NCBI GenBank assembly: GCA_028284865.1
Contig: JANQQV010000007.1
Span: forward strand, 1 to 64,000
From: Rhodothermales bacterium
Lineage (GTDB): Bacteria; Bacteroidota; Rhodothermia; Rhodothermales; UBA10348
DNA: 64,000 nucleotides
Direction of reading: 5' to 3'
Made by a program: the position numbers and the translations under genes. Numbering within the stretch: position 1 is the stretch's first letter; each line of letters opens with the position of its first letter. The notes below the pieces were generated by a model, which worked only from the letters and a program-made list of their open reading frames with translations, had not been told where the DNA came from and searched no databases. This document shows, piece after piece, positions 21,627 to 30,184 of the stretch.

Positions 21627-21658
21627 AAAAAACGCCCGGTCCGAAACTCGGACGGGCG
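21627..21658 (-). terminator. Intrinsic terminator 2 downstream of prfB
   Basis: On the minus strand, a stem CGCCCG+TCCGA / TCGGA+CGGGCG (one bulged C, 3-base loop) is followed by a run of six T. It is the second of two hairpins between prfB and rimP. Confidence 0.88.
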
Positions 21659-21687
21659 CCACAGGTCGTCAGACTTCCCCGCTTCAA

Positions 21688-21717
21688 CAAAAAAGGGCGG
21701 CTGGCGCCTCCCTTTTT
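21688..21717. terminator. Intrinsic terminator 1 downstream of prfB (possibly bidirectional)
   Basis: Palindrome with AAAAAGGG / CCCTTTTT outer arms and GGC/GCC inner arms around a 4-base loop. The T-run on the minus strand and the A-run on the other arm let it work in both directions. It lies about 117 bases after the prfB stop, 30 bases ahead of the second terminator. Confidence 0.85.
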
Positions 21718-21833
21718 CCGCAGCCGTAAATATACGTCATTATGGTTCCGAGAATCAACCACTTGATGGTGACTCTGGAACCACGTGAAATCCTTCTGTC
21801 TGACTGGTACTGCCGCTCTTCTATTCTCTTGGG

Positions 21834-22941
21834 TCAAGACACCTCAGACATCAGGAAGGCCTTGATGAAATCATCCAGATCGCCATCCATCACGGACTGC
21901 ACATCGGTCAGTTTGGTCTCCGTACGGTGATCGTTGACCATGGTATAAGGCTGGAAGACGTAGCTGCGAATCTGGGAGCCCCACTCGATCTTTTTCTTGG
22001 ACCCCTCGACGGCATTCTTGGCCGCTTCCTGGATGGCCAATTCAAGCTGATAGATGCGACTCTTGAGCATGGTCATCGCGCGATCCCGGTTCTGGAGCTG
22101 GCTCCGTTCTTCGGTACATTCGGCAACGACACGCTCTTGCGAACCATCTGACAGCTCGCCGTTCCAGATCAGACGGACGCCCGTTTCAACCTTGTTCACA
22201 TTCTGCCCGCCTTTACCACCGGACCGGAACGTTTGCATCTCCAACTGATCGGGGCGAATGTCCACATCGATCGTGTCGTCGATTTCAGGATAGACGAACA
22301 CACTTGAGAATGACGTATGGCGCCTTCCGGACGAGTCAAAAGGCGAAATACGCACCAGGCGATGAACACCTGATTCGGATTTCAGATAGCCGTAGGCATG
22401 ATCGCCGCGGATGGCCAGGGAAGCACTCTTGATACCGGCAACATCGCCGTCCTGGTATTCCAGGAGTTGGACCGTATACCCCCTGCGCTCTCCCCACCGC
22501 GAATACATGCGGACGAGCATGTCTGCCCAGTCCTGGCTCTCCGTTCCGCCTGCACCCGGATTGATCGTCAGAATGGCGTCTCGATGGTCATCCGGGCTGC
22601 TGAGAAGGCTCTTCAGTTCCAGATCATCAACCAGGGGTACCAGCGCCGCCAATTCGGCCTGAATCTCTTCCTGAAGATCTTCACCTTCCTCGGATTCCAT
22701 CAACATGAGCGTCTCAACGTTTTCAGCATGCGTATTCACCGCATCCCAGGCGTCGAGCCATCCTTTCTCTATCGAAATCTCCTTCTCGGTCGCCTGAGCG
22801 GCCTCGGGGTCATCCCAGTAGTTGGGATCGAGACGCTTCTGCTCCAGCTCCGCTTTCTTCTTTGCGCGACCCTCAGGGTCAAAGATAGCCTCCGAGCGTG
22901 GTGACACGCTCTAACAGGCTTTGGATGTGCTCCTTCTCCAT
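21834..22941 (-). CDS. prfB: Peptide chain release factor 2 (programmed +1 frameshift)
   Basis: Terminates translation at UGA and UAA. The gene is split: a short zero-frame leader from ATG at 22941 encodes MEKEHIQSLLERVTTLGGYL and hits an in-frame TGA at 22881-22879. The rest is in the +1 frame, entered at GAC (…YL-DPEGRAKKK…). The body carries the GGQ loop (SGGKGGQNVNKVETGV) for peptide release. A frame beginning at 22907 (GTG) is only an artefact of the +1 frame. The 37 or so bases between this start and the small membrane protein stop indicate one operon with the upstream genes. Confidence 0.95.
22876..22895 (-). promoter_or_regulatory. RF2 autoregulatory frameshift site
   Basis: The minus strand reads GGAGG-CTAT-CTT-TGA-C. 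The CTT slippery codon is 22884-22882 and the UGA is 22881-22879. The SD-like GGAGG lies 4 bases ahead, as in the well-known RF2 recoding site (E. coli AGGGGGTATCTTTGAC). Low RF2 slows termination at UGA and lets the ribosome slip +1, so RF2 controls its own synthesis. Confidence 0.95.
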
Positions 22942-22981
22942 ATCGTTCTCTTCTCTTTGAAGGTTGTCTGCTTGTCCTTGA

Positions 22982-23326
22982 TCAGGCAGATTTCTTTGGT
23001 CGCAAACTGGCGCCAAGCCAACCGGATAACACTCCCAGCAAGAATGCGATCAGCAACGTGGCCAGTGGAATCACGAAACCGGGCATACCACCCAAGAGCT
23101 GCCCCATGGTTTCCATCATGTTGAACATTTCGGCCGATGCGACGGCCATGTTCCAGGCGATGAGAATGGCCCAAGCAACCGTAATGGACACGCCACCAGC
23201 CAGCCACCCACGCTTGGAAACGAGGAGACCCGCGAGGAATCCGCCTGCCACGCTGCCCAGCCATCCCAAGAACAGATGACCTACCAAGGCAACGACCACG
23301 CCCAGTCCGATCCAGACAGCTCTCAT
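22982..23326 (-). CDS. Small membrane protein of unknown function
   Basis: 114 residues, about four hydrophobic segments (roughly residues 5-25, 26-45, 46-65 and 82-103), separated by short loops rich in Gly. The N-terminus is just RAVW, and the C-terminus ends in a basic RPKKSA, consistent with an inner-membrane protein with its C-terminus inside. No family was recognised. It lies 5 bases after the aminotransferase stop and upstream of prfB, so it is probably co-transcribed. A longer overlapping frame (22911-23492) is judged a shadow. Confidence 0.65.
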   Translation of the reverse strand: MRAVWIGLGVVVALVGHLFLGWLGSVAGGFLAGLLVSKRGWLAGGVSITVAWAILIAWNMAVASAEMFNMMETMGQLLGGMPGFVIPLATLLIAFLLGVLSGWLGASLRPKKSA

Positions 23327-23331
23327 CCGCG

Positions 23332-24540
23332 CTACCGTGCCTCCGCGCTGAGTTCACCGGCGCGACAGCGTTCAGCAAATCGGGTGATCCGGCGAACGGC
23401 TTCCTCGATGTTCTCCATCGAGTTGGCATAGGAACAGCGAACGAACCCCGCACCGCTCGGGCCAAAGGCATCACCTGGGACGACAGCAACATGCTCGGAG
23501 TGCAGTAATTCCTGCGCGAAATCCTCTGAATTCAGTCCCGTAGATGTGATGTCCGGGAAGCAATAGAACGCGCCCTCCGGTTCGAACGTCGGTAATCCGG
23601 CAGCTCGGAAACCATCGACTATTGTCCGTCTTCGGGCATCGTACGCCTGACGCATGCGCTCCACATCGTCCTGACATTCCTTGATCCCGGCCAACGCGCC
23701 CCACTGTCCCGCTGTCGGCGCGGACATGATGATGTACTGGTGGAGCTTGTACATCGCATCATAAATCGGCTTCGGCGCACACGCGTACCCGACGCGCCAG
23801 CCGGTCATGGCATAGGCCTTCGAGAACCCGCCGAGCAGTACAGTCCGCTCCCGCAGGGCATCGATTGAAGGCAGGCAGGTGTGTCCCCGCTCGAACGTAT
23901 CGCCGTAGACCAGCCGGTCGTAGATCTCATCGGAGAGGACGAGCAGGTCATGCTTGACAACCACTTCGGCGATCTCTTCGAGCACTTCCCGTCTCAGGAC
24001 TGCACCGGTCGGATTGGACGGATAGGACAGGAAAAGGACCTTCGTCCGATCGGTGATGCGGGCCTCGATATCGGCGGCCGTTACCTGAAAGTCATTCTCC
24101 ACCGAAGTCGGCACATACTTGACGACGCCACCTGCGAAGATGGACGTTGGCCCGTAGGAGACGAAGCAAGGCTCTGGGATGAGGATCTCGTCTCCAGGGT
24201 CAAGAAGAGCAAGCATGGCCAACTGAACCGCCTCGCTTACCCCCACTGTCACGAGAATCTCGGTGCCCGGGTCATACGACACACCGTAGAGCCGCTTCAG
24301 GTCTTCTGAAATGGCGTCGCGGAGAGGGGCGATACCTGCGTTGGACGTGTACCCGGTCTTGCCTTCTCTCATCGATCGCTCGGCTCCAGCCATGATGGCC
24401 TCAGGAGAGACAAAGTCAGGCTCTCCAATGCCCAGCGTGATGACCTCTTTCATAGTGGCAGCGATCTCGAAAAAACGACGGATGCCTGAAGGAGGTACGG
24501 AAGTGACCCGATTTGAGAGGCGGTTTTCCAGGTTCAGCAT
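23332..24540 (-). CDS. Class I aminotransferase (aspartate aminotransferase type)
   Basis: 402-residue fold-type I PLP enzyme. The N-terminal GIGEPDFVSPEAI and the substrate/PLP contacts YPSNPTGAVL (Asn that hydrogen-bonds PLP) and SDEIYDRLVYGD are clear. The Schiff-base lysine is in GGFSKAYAMTGWRVGY (about K241), and the C-terminal arginine lies in FVRCSYANSMENI. The fold-I gamma subgroup contains aspartate, aromatic and other aminotransferases, so the amino acid substrate is not certain. It opens the operon with the small membrane protein and prfB. Confidence 0.88.
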   Translation of the reverse strand: MLNLENRLSNRVTSVPPSGIRRFFEIAATMKEVITLGIGEPDFVSPEAIMAGAERSMREGKTGYTSNAGIAPLRDAISEDLKRLYGVSYDPGTEILVTVGVSEAVQLAMLALLDPGDEILIPEPCFVSYGPTSIFAGGVVKYVPTSVENDFQVTAADIEARITDRTKVLFLSYPSNPTGAVLRREVLEEIAEVVVKHDLLVLSDEIYDRLVYGDTFERGHTCLPSIDALRERTVLLGGFSKAYAMTGWRVGYACAPKPIYDAMYKLHQYIIMSAPTAGQWGALAGIKECQDDVERMRQAYDARRRTIVDGFRAAGLPTFEPEGAFYCFPDITSTGLNSEDFAQELLHSEHVAVVPGDAFGPSGAGFVRCSYANSMENIEEAVRRITRFAERCRAGELSAEAR

Positions 24541-24745
24541 AATTGAATCCTGTTAGAGTAACGTGCGAAGTGGGACGGGGAATATACATCGCTGGACGTG
24601 GCCTTTCCCGAGTGGATTCCACGCAGAATCTTTGCTTGTCCACGCACATCCATCCTGCTAGTTTGATGAGCTAGAACAATCTCTCATCTTCGTATTTCAT
24701 CACGGCGCGTCGATCAACCAGACGTTTGCCAAGACCAGGAATTTC

Positions 24746-26239
24746 ATGTCTGAAGTACTGAACAAGAACTATATCGACGGAATCTGGCAGGAAGCCTCTG
24801 CCGGAGCAGTCTTCAAGGATGTCAACCCCGCCATCAACTCGGATGTCATTGGCAACTTCCCCGAGTCAGGTGTTGAAGATGTGGATGATGCGGTCCGCGC
24901 TGCACGCAAGGCATTCCGGACCTGGAGCCGCATGCCTGCCCCTGCCCGTGGCGACATCCTTCGTCGCATCGGCGATCTCCTGACGGAGCGCAAGAGCGAA
25001 CTGGCCTTCCAGATGACCCGTGAAATGGGCAAGCCGTTTTTCGAAACGAAAGGCGATGTCCAGGAAGCCATTGACACGGCATACTACGCAGCCACTGAGA
25101 CCCGTCGTCTGTTTGGACATACGGTACCGTCCGAGATGCCCAACAAGTTCAACATGTCGCTGCGCCGTCCCATTGGCGTCTGCGGCATCATCACGGCTTG
25201 GAACTTCCCGGTAGCTGTACCGACCTGGAAGATGTTTCCCGCTATTGCGGCAGGTAACACAGTCGTTTTCAAGCCGAGTGAAGACGCCCCTCACAGTGGC
25301 GCGCTTCTCGTCAAGGTTTTCGAAGACGCAGGTGTACCTCCGGGGGTCGTCAATCTCGTTCAGGGAAGCGCCACGGCAGGTCGCGCGCTGGTCGAGCACC
25401 CCGATGTGAACGCCGTCTCGTTTACGGGTTCAACAGAAACGGGCAGCAAGATCGGTGAAGCCTGTGGGCGCCTCCACAAGCGATTCTCGCTCGAAATGGG
25501 CGGCAAGAACCCCATGATCGTGCTGGCTGACGCAGATCTGGATCTTGTTATCGACGGCCTCCTCTGGGGCGCGTTCGGTACCACGGGACAGCGCTGTACG
25601 GCTACCTCGCGTCTGATCGTGCACGAAGACGTTCACGACGCGCTTGTGGATAAGCTCAAGGAAGCGGCTTCCAAGCTCAAGCTCGGTTACGGCAACGAAG
25701 ACGATACCGAGATGGGTCCGGTGATCAACCAGAAGGCGCTCGACAAGATTGAGAAGTACATCGGCATCGGTAAAGATGAAGGCGCTACCGTGGCTCTTGG
25801 CGGCAAGCGCGCTGAAGGTCCTGGCACCGAAGATGGTTTCTTCTTCGAGCCCACCATCTTTACCAACGTCACGCCGAACATGCGCGTTGCGAAGGAAGAG
25901 ATTTTTGGCCCGGTTCTCTCCGTGCTGAAAATCAGCTCGTACGAAGAGGCCGTCAAAGTGGCCAACAACATCGAGTACGGTCTTTCTTCGGCCATCTACA
26001 CGCAGGACGTTGCCACGGCATTCAAAGCGATGCATGACATCGAAGCTGGTATCACCTATGTGAACGGTCCGACGATCGGCGCTGAAGCTCACATGCCCTT
26101 CGGTGGTGTCAAAGGCACGGGTAACGGTCACCGCGAAGGCGGCTGGGAAGTCTTCGAGTTCTACACGGAAACGAAGACGGTCTATGTCGACTACTCTGGC
26201 AAACTCCAGAAAGCCCAGATCGACAACGTGGACGACTAG
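24746..26239 (+). CDS. Aldehyde dehydrogenase (NAD(P)-dependent)
   Basis: 497-residue aldehyde dehydrogenase superfamily member. It has the Asn in AWNFPVAVP, the Rossmann [11 protein letters not shown] loop, catalytic Glu in LEMGGKNP and catalytic Cys in [12 protein letters not shown] (C284). The C-terminal [15 protein letters not shown] loop is like that of semialdehyde dehydrogenases acting on 2,5-dioxopentanoate or similar, but that assignment is not secure. It is a single gene divergent from the aminotransferase gene and ends at a perfect hairpin. A physiological substrate cannot be named. Confidence 0.9.
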   Translation: MSEVLNKNYIDGIWQEASAGAVFKDVNPAINSDVIGNFPESGVEDVDDAVRAARKAFRTWSRMPAPARGDILRRIGDLLTERKSELAFQMTREMGKPFFETKGDVQEAIDTAYYAATETRRLFGHTVPSEMPNKFNMSLRRPIGVCGIITAWNFPVAVPTWKMFPAIAAGNTVVFKPSEDAPHSGALLVKVFEDAGVPPGVVNLVQGSATAGRALVEHPDVNAVSFTGSTETGSKIGEACGRLHKRFSLEMGGKNPMIVLADADLDLVIDGLLWGAFGTTGQRCTATSRLIVHEDVHDALVDKLKEAASKLKLGYGNEDDTEMGPVINQKALDKIEKYIGIGKDEGATVALGGKRAEGPGTEDGFFFEPTIFTNVTPNMRVAKEEIFGPVLSVLKISSYEEAVKVANNIEYGLSSAIYTQDVATAFKAMHDIEAGITYVNGPTIGAEAHMPFGGVKGTGNGHREGGWEVFEFYTETKTVYVDYSGKLQKAQIDNVDD

Positions 26240-26267
26240 AATCCATGGACATTCGTACTGACGTTTT

Positions 26268-26304
26268 CAGCGCGGCCTCCCCCCGGGAGGCCGCGCTGTC
26301 CATT
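26268..26304. terminator. Terminator after the aldehyde dehydrogenase gene
   Basis: Perfect 14-bp inverted repeat (CAGCGCGGCCTCCC / GGGAGGCCGCGCTG) with a 3-base loop, followed by TCCATTTT. It lies between convergent genes (aldehyde dehydrogenase and Na/Pi cotransporter); the 5' arm is preceded by TTTT on the plus strand (AAAA on the minus strand), so it is more clearly a terminator for the plus strand. Confidence 0.8.
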
Positions 26305-26322
26305 TTGCAGCCTCGGGACTTT

Positions 26323-28041
26323 TTAGACAGATCTCTCGGACCGTTTTGGTTCGTCCTGGCTTGTGGGCTCAGCGTCTTCGGCCCGGGTTGTATCCAGTAC
26401 AAGCTTGGCCAGCAATCGAATCTGATCATTGAGCCGTTTTGCAGCCTCAACGGCGTCTGATTCCAGCCCCAAGGTGCGAGCTCGTTCGCCTGAGGAGGCG
26501 CCAAGTTGATCCAGCAGATGGGTTCGGATGGATTCGATCTCTACCTTCAAATGGGGTTTCGTTCGCCGGACTTTCTTGGCCTTTTTGCGATCGGCATGCT
26601 CAAGGGCATCCAAGACCATCTCCAGATGGCCACCCACCTGCCTCAATAAAGCCGAAAGTCGTTTGGCCGTTTCCTGCGAAAAGTCAGATCTGAGCCGCAG
26701 TCGATCCTCACTCTCTTGCCCGAACCTCGTTTCAAGCTCGTCACCCATGTTTTCAAGCAGCGTGGCTGCACCGACGTAGCACCGAACCCGTTGCACATCG
26801 CTCGTACTGAGACGCCTGGCAGATATCCGGCCGAGGTACTCATTGATGGCCAAATAAAGCGTGTCCAATTCGTTGTCGAGGGATCGTAGACCCTCATGCT
26901 TTTCGTCCCTCGCTTCCACAACCCCTGCAGCAAGCTGGATCATTTCGTGAACACGCTCTCCCATCCGTGCCAGCTCCAAACCAACCCGGTCAAGTGCTAG
27001 AACAGGCGTATCGATCAAGGTATCGTCCAAATATTTGGGCCTGACGAATCCTGGCTCTGTCTCCTTTCGGTCTGGAATGATCTTGCGGACCACCTTGACC
27101 ATGGGTCCTGCAAAACCAATCAGGACAAGGGTGTTGACAACGTTGAACACCGTATGTGCATTCGCAATTTCTCTAGGTACCCGCACAGAAGCTTCCCGTA
27201 TCCCACCCACTCCACTGTCACTGGTCATCCAATCAACAATCATGACCAACTGGTCAATCAATCCGACCCAGATCAACACGCCAGCCACATTGAAAATGAC
27301 ATGGACAAGGGCTGCCCGCTTTGCGTCCACGGATTTGCCAGTCGCCGCCAACCAGGCTGTCACACACGTTCCGACATTCGCTCCTAGCGCCAGCGCAATA
27401 CCACCTTCCAAGCTCAGCAATCCTTGAGATGCCAAGACGATAACAATTGCAGTAGTGGCTGATGAACTTTGCACGAGTGCCGTGAATGCAGCGCCCAACA
27501 AAATGCCCGTGATGGGAGAAGAAACGGACTTCATTGCCTCAAGAAAGGGAGGATAATCCCGCAACGGTGCGGTTGCGTCCGACATCAGCGTCATGCCATA
27601 AAACACCAGGCCGAGGGCAAGAAGAACAAGAAAGCCGGTCCGATACTGCTCCTTATCCAGAAACACGTATCCCAATCCTCCAGCTGCTATGAATGCGAGA
27701 GCGGCCTTAGTGACCTTGAAGGAGATGATTTGCGCAGTGATCGTTGTGCCGATGTTGGCACCCATGATCACCCCAACAGCCTGCGTGAGATCCAGCAAAC
27801 CGGCAGAAATAAACCCTACAACCAGTACCGTGGTAACCGAAGAGGACTGAATAACCGATGTTACAAACGCCCCGGCCAGGACTCCTTTGAAGCGATTGGA
27901 CGTCATGCGCTCCAGAACCTTCTTCATGGCGGATCCCGCCATTCTTTTCAAGCCATCTGTCAGCAACAGCAGACCGAAAAGAAAGAGGGATAACCCTGCC
28001 AACAAGGTTATGAGTGGCGTAATCCAGTTGAATGAGTCCAT
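26323..28041 (-). CDS. Na+/phosphate cotransporter with C-terminal PhoU-like domain
   Basis: 572-residue NptA/PNaS-family inner-membrane symporter (PF02690 type). Two inverted repeats carry the QSSS motifs: VIQSSSVTTVLV in the first and LVQSSSATTAIVIV in the second. About eight transmembrane segments end near residue 300. The C-terminal 230 residues are a helical PhoU-like domain in the cytoplasm, implying Pi-sensing. The ATG at 28041 is chosen because a GGGGGA lies 5-10 bases ahead; an ATG at 28062 also exists. It is divergent to the Pst operon, sharing a Pho-box-like region. Confidence 0.92.
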   Translation of the reverse strand: MDSFNWITPLITLLAGLSLFLFGLLLLTDGLKRMAGSAMKKVLERMTSNRFKGVLAGAFVTSVIQSSSVTTVLVVGFISAGLLDLTQAVGVIMGANIGTTITAQIISFKVTKAALAFIAAGGLGYVFLDKEQYRTGFLVLLALGLVFYGMTLMSDATAPLRDYPPFLEAMKSVSSPITGILLGAAFTALVQSSSATTAIVIVLASQGLLSLEGGIALALGANVGTCVTAWLAATGKSVDAKRAALVHVIFNVAGVLIWVGLIDQLVMIVDWMTSDSGVGGIREASVRVPREIANAHTVFNVVNTLVLIGFAGPMVKVVRKIIPDRKETEPGFVRPKYLDDTLIDTPVLALDRVGLELARMGERVHEMIQLAAGVVEARDEKHEGLRSLDNELDTLYLAINEYLGRISARRLSTSDVQRVRCYVGAATLLENMGDELETRFGQESEDRLRLRSDFSQETAKRLSALLRQVGGHLEMVLDALEHADRKKAKKVRRTKPHLKVEIESIRTHLLDQLGASSGERARTLGLESDAVEAAKRLNDQIRLLAKLVLDTTRAEDAEPTSQDEPKRSERSV

Positions 28042-28132
28042 GTGAAGGATTTCCCCCCGCATTCAAGACAGAGATAACATTGGGGTAATCCTCAGTTTAC
28101 CTCTTCTTGCAATGTTGACCAGTTTGGGTTCA

Positions 28133-28165
28133 CTGTTAACAGTAAGGTAACACTGCCTTAATACG
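28133..28165. promoter_or_regulatory. Candidate Pho box (three 11-bp phased repeats)
   Basis: Hexamers TTAACA (28136), GTAACA (28147) and TTAATA (28158) repeat exactly every 11 bases. This matches the layout of PhoB/PhoP binding sites: 11-bp direct repeats resembling TT(A/T)A(C/T)A or CTGTCAT. The first unit (CTGTTAACAGT) is also a near-palindrome. The site is about 58-85 bases ahead of the porin start and 95-125 bases from the Na/Pi cotransporter start. It could serve both divergent units. No PhoBR genes are in view. Confidence 0.55.
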
Positions 28166-28220
28166 ATTGCGGTGTCTGGCCATTTGACCAGGCAGTCATC
28201 CCAAACACCCGCTCTTTGCA

Positions 28221-29210
28221 ATGTCACGTCTTCTATCAGCCTTCGGCCTCTTGGCCGTTGCAGGCTTGCTATGGCCTGCCGTGTCTCACGCCCAGGATAA
28301 TGTCTCTTTCAAGGGCGTCATCTTTTCCGATTACAACTACCTCGTTTCGTCACCTGACGAAGCGCTTGAAGGAGAAAACAACTTCGGTTTCCGCCGATAT
28401 CGCCTGACAACCGACTTTGATCTCTCCGATAAATTTGATGGCCGACTCCGATTTGAAGGAGACGACGGTCAAACGACCGATCAGGGCAAGCCTGCACCGT
28501 TCGTCAAGGATCTCTACTTACGCTGGAATGATGCTCTCGGCGAAGGGCACCGCATTCAGTTCGGTCTCTTCCGTCCTGCTCTCTGGGGAGCCTCCGAAGA
28601 TCAGTGGGGATATCGCGCCCTCGAAAAGACCATTCGTGACCGAGTCGGTATAGCTTCTTCCCGCGATATCGGAATCGGCGTCGACGGTCCAATCAACAAC
28701 GATGGTACGCTCACCTACCACCTTACCGTGGGAAACAACTCGGGTGGCAAGAAGGAGACCAACAAGTACAAGCGCGTCTACGGCACCCTTACCTACGAGG
28801 TCAATGACCAATTCGAGGTCTCTGGCGGCTCTGACTACTACTCGTTCGACGGTGGCTCCACACTCAACTGGAGCGCATTCGCCGGATATACGATGGACAA
28901 AACGCGGATCGGCGTTGAGGGCTATCTAAGCACGCGTTCAATGGACGGCGAAGACGACGACGATACGCGCATTGGCGTCTCAGCATACGCCAATACAGAC
29001 ATCTCAGAAGACTACCGTCTCATTGTCCGCTACGACCGCACGGATCGTGACAACATGGGAGCTGATAGCTACTCCGACTGGTTTGTGGTCGGGTTTGCCT
29101 ACCTGGCGGACAAGAACGTCCAGATCATACCCAACATCGTCTACGAGAAGCACGACGCCGACGATAACGCTGAGTTAATGGCACGACTGACACTGTGGGC
29201 TAAATTCTAG
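28221..29210 (+). CDS. Outer-membrane porin (phosphate-selective porin type)
   Basis: 329 residues with an N-terminal signal peptide (hydrophobic core LLSAFGLLAVAGLLW, cleavage near SHA-QD). The mature part is alternating amphipathic strands typical of a 16-strand barrel, with loops rich in Asp and Gly (for example a DGEDDDD stretch) and a C-terminal Phe (TLWAKF), the classical outer-membrane sorting signal. It is first in the pst operon, 55 bases ahead of pstS. By position it most likely admits phosphate, like OprO/OprP, although basic phosphate-binding residues cannot be verified from sequence alone. Confidence 0.8.
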   Translation: MSRLLSAFGLLAVAGLLWPAVSHAQDNVSFKGVIFSDYNYLVSSPDEALEGENNFGFRRYRLTTDFDLSDKFDGRLRFEGDDGQTTDQGKPAPFVKDLYLRWNDALGEGHRIQFGLFRPALWGASEDQWGYRALEKTIRDRVGIASSRDIGIGVDGPINNDGTLTYHLTVGNNSGGKKETNKYKRVYGTLTYEVNDQFEVSGGSDYYSFDGGSTLNWSAFAGYTMDKTRIGVEGYLSTRSMDGEDDDDTRIGVSAYANTDISEDYRLIVRYDRTDRDNMGADSYSDWFVVGFAYLADKNVQIIPNIVYEKHDADDNAELMARLTLWAKF

Positions 29211-29265
29211 GCTCACCGACAGTTTCACACTTTACACGTTTCCAACACCCTACTAGCGTACTACA

Positions 29266-30153
29266 ATGACACGCAATCTTTTCACCCTCCTTGTTGCCAT
29301 CGTATTCCTGGCCGGCTGTGGCCGTCCTGATGGCGAATCCTCCCGTTCTGTCATTCAGAACAAGGGCTCCGACACACTCGTGAACGTTGCCCAGGCTTGG
29401 GCCGAGGAGTACCAGACCGTCAAACCTGACGTTGCTGTCGCCGTAACCGGTGGTGGTAGCGGTACGGGCATCGCATCCTTGATGAACGGCACCGTCGACA
29501 TCGCCAACGCCTCCCGGAGCATCAAGGACTCCGAGCGTGAGAACCTCGTAGCCAATGGCCACAACCCCGTTGAATTCGTAGTCGGTTTCGACGCGCTGGC
29601 CATCTTCCTGCACAACGACAACCCCATCCAGGAGATTTCGGTTGAGCAGCTCAAGGCCATCTATGCTGATGGCGGCGAACTGGAGCGCTGGTCCCAGCTT
29701 GGCGTCACCGTTCCTGGCTGCTCTTCGGATGAAATCATCCGCATCAGCCGTCAGAACAACTCCGGAACGTACGCCTACTTCCGCGAAGCTGTACTGGATG
29801 ACGAGGACTTCAAACTTGGCTCGCGTGACATGCATGGATCCAAAGACGTTGTAGATCTCGTAGCCAACACGGCTTGCGCCATCGGCTACAGCGGTCTCGC
29901 TTACGCTTCAGACGAAGTTCACATGCCAGCGGTATCTTCGGACGGCGGACAGACGTTCGTCGTACCTTCAGTTGACACAGCCATCGATGGTACCTACCCG
30001 ATCGCCCGTCCGCTGCTCATGTACACGGCAGATCAGCCTGAAGGCGCTATCGCTGAGTACCTTGAATGGATCATGAGCAACGAAGCTCAGTGCATCATCA
30101 AGGAAAAAGGGTATGCACCTGCCGGCCCGGTCGAGTGCACCGCAAGCATGTAA
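29266..30153 (+). CDS. pstS: Phosphate-binding lipoprotein PstS
   Basis: Periplasmic phosphate receptor of the ABC transporter. The lipoprotein signal has a lipobox LAGC (Cys near residue 18), so the mature protein is anchored to a membrane. Phosphate-binding features include GSDTLVN at the N-terminal lobe, TGGGSGTG in the loop and SGTYAYFRE in the hinge lobe. 295 residues is a typical length. It is followed after 31 bases by the phoU-like gene, whereas pstC, pstA and pstB come later. Confidence 0.94.
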   Translation: MTRNLFTLLVAIVFLAGCGRPDGESSRSVIQNKGSDTLVNVAQAWAEEYQTVKPDVAVAVTGGGSGTGIASLMNGTVDIANASRSIKDSERENLVANGHNPVEFVVGFDALAIFLHNDNPIQEISVEQLKAIYADGGELERWSQLGVTVPGCSSDEIIRISRQNNSGTYAYFREAVLDDEDFKLGSRDMHGSKDVVDLVANTACAIGYSGLAYASDEVHMPAVSSDGGQTFVVPSVDTAIDGTYPIARPLLMYTADQPEGAIAEYLEWIMSNEAQCIIKEKGYAPAGPVECTASM

Positions 30154-30184
30154 TCCCGGTCCTCATCCCAACTACCGGACTCGA

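Noticed and set aside
22879-22884. In-frame stop in prfB as a pseudogene or sequencing error
   Set aside because: CTT-TGA-C with a preceding SD-like GGAGG is the conserved RF2 recoding signal, so the stop is functional.
22911-23492. 193-residue minus-strand frame over the small membrane protein
   Set aside because: It overlaps two better-supported genes; the 114-residue frame has a clear membrane pattern and fits between the flanking genes.
24541-24745. Possible small gene or RNA in the divergent aminotransferase/aldehyde dehydrogenase gap
   Set aside because: No frame, U-run hairpin or tRNA-like fold was seen; it is probably only promoters.
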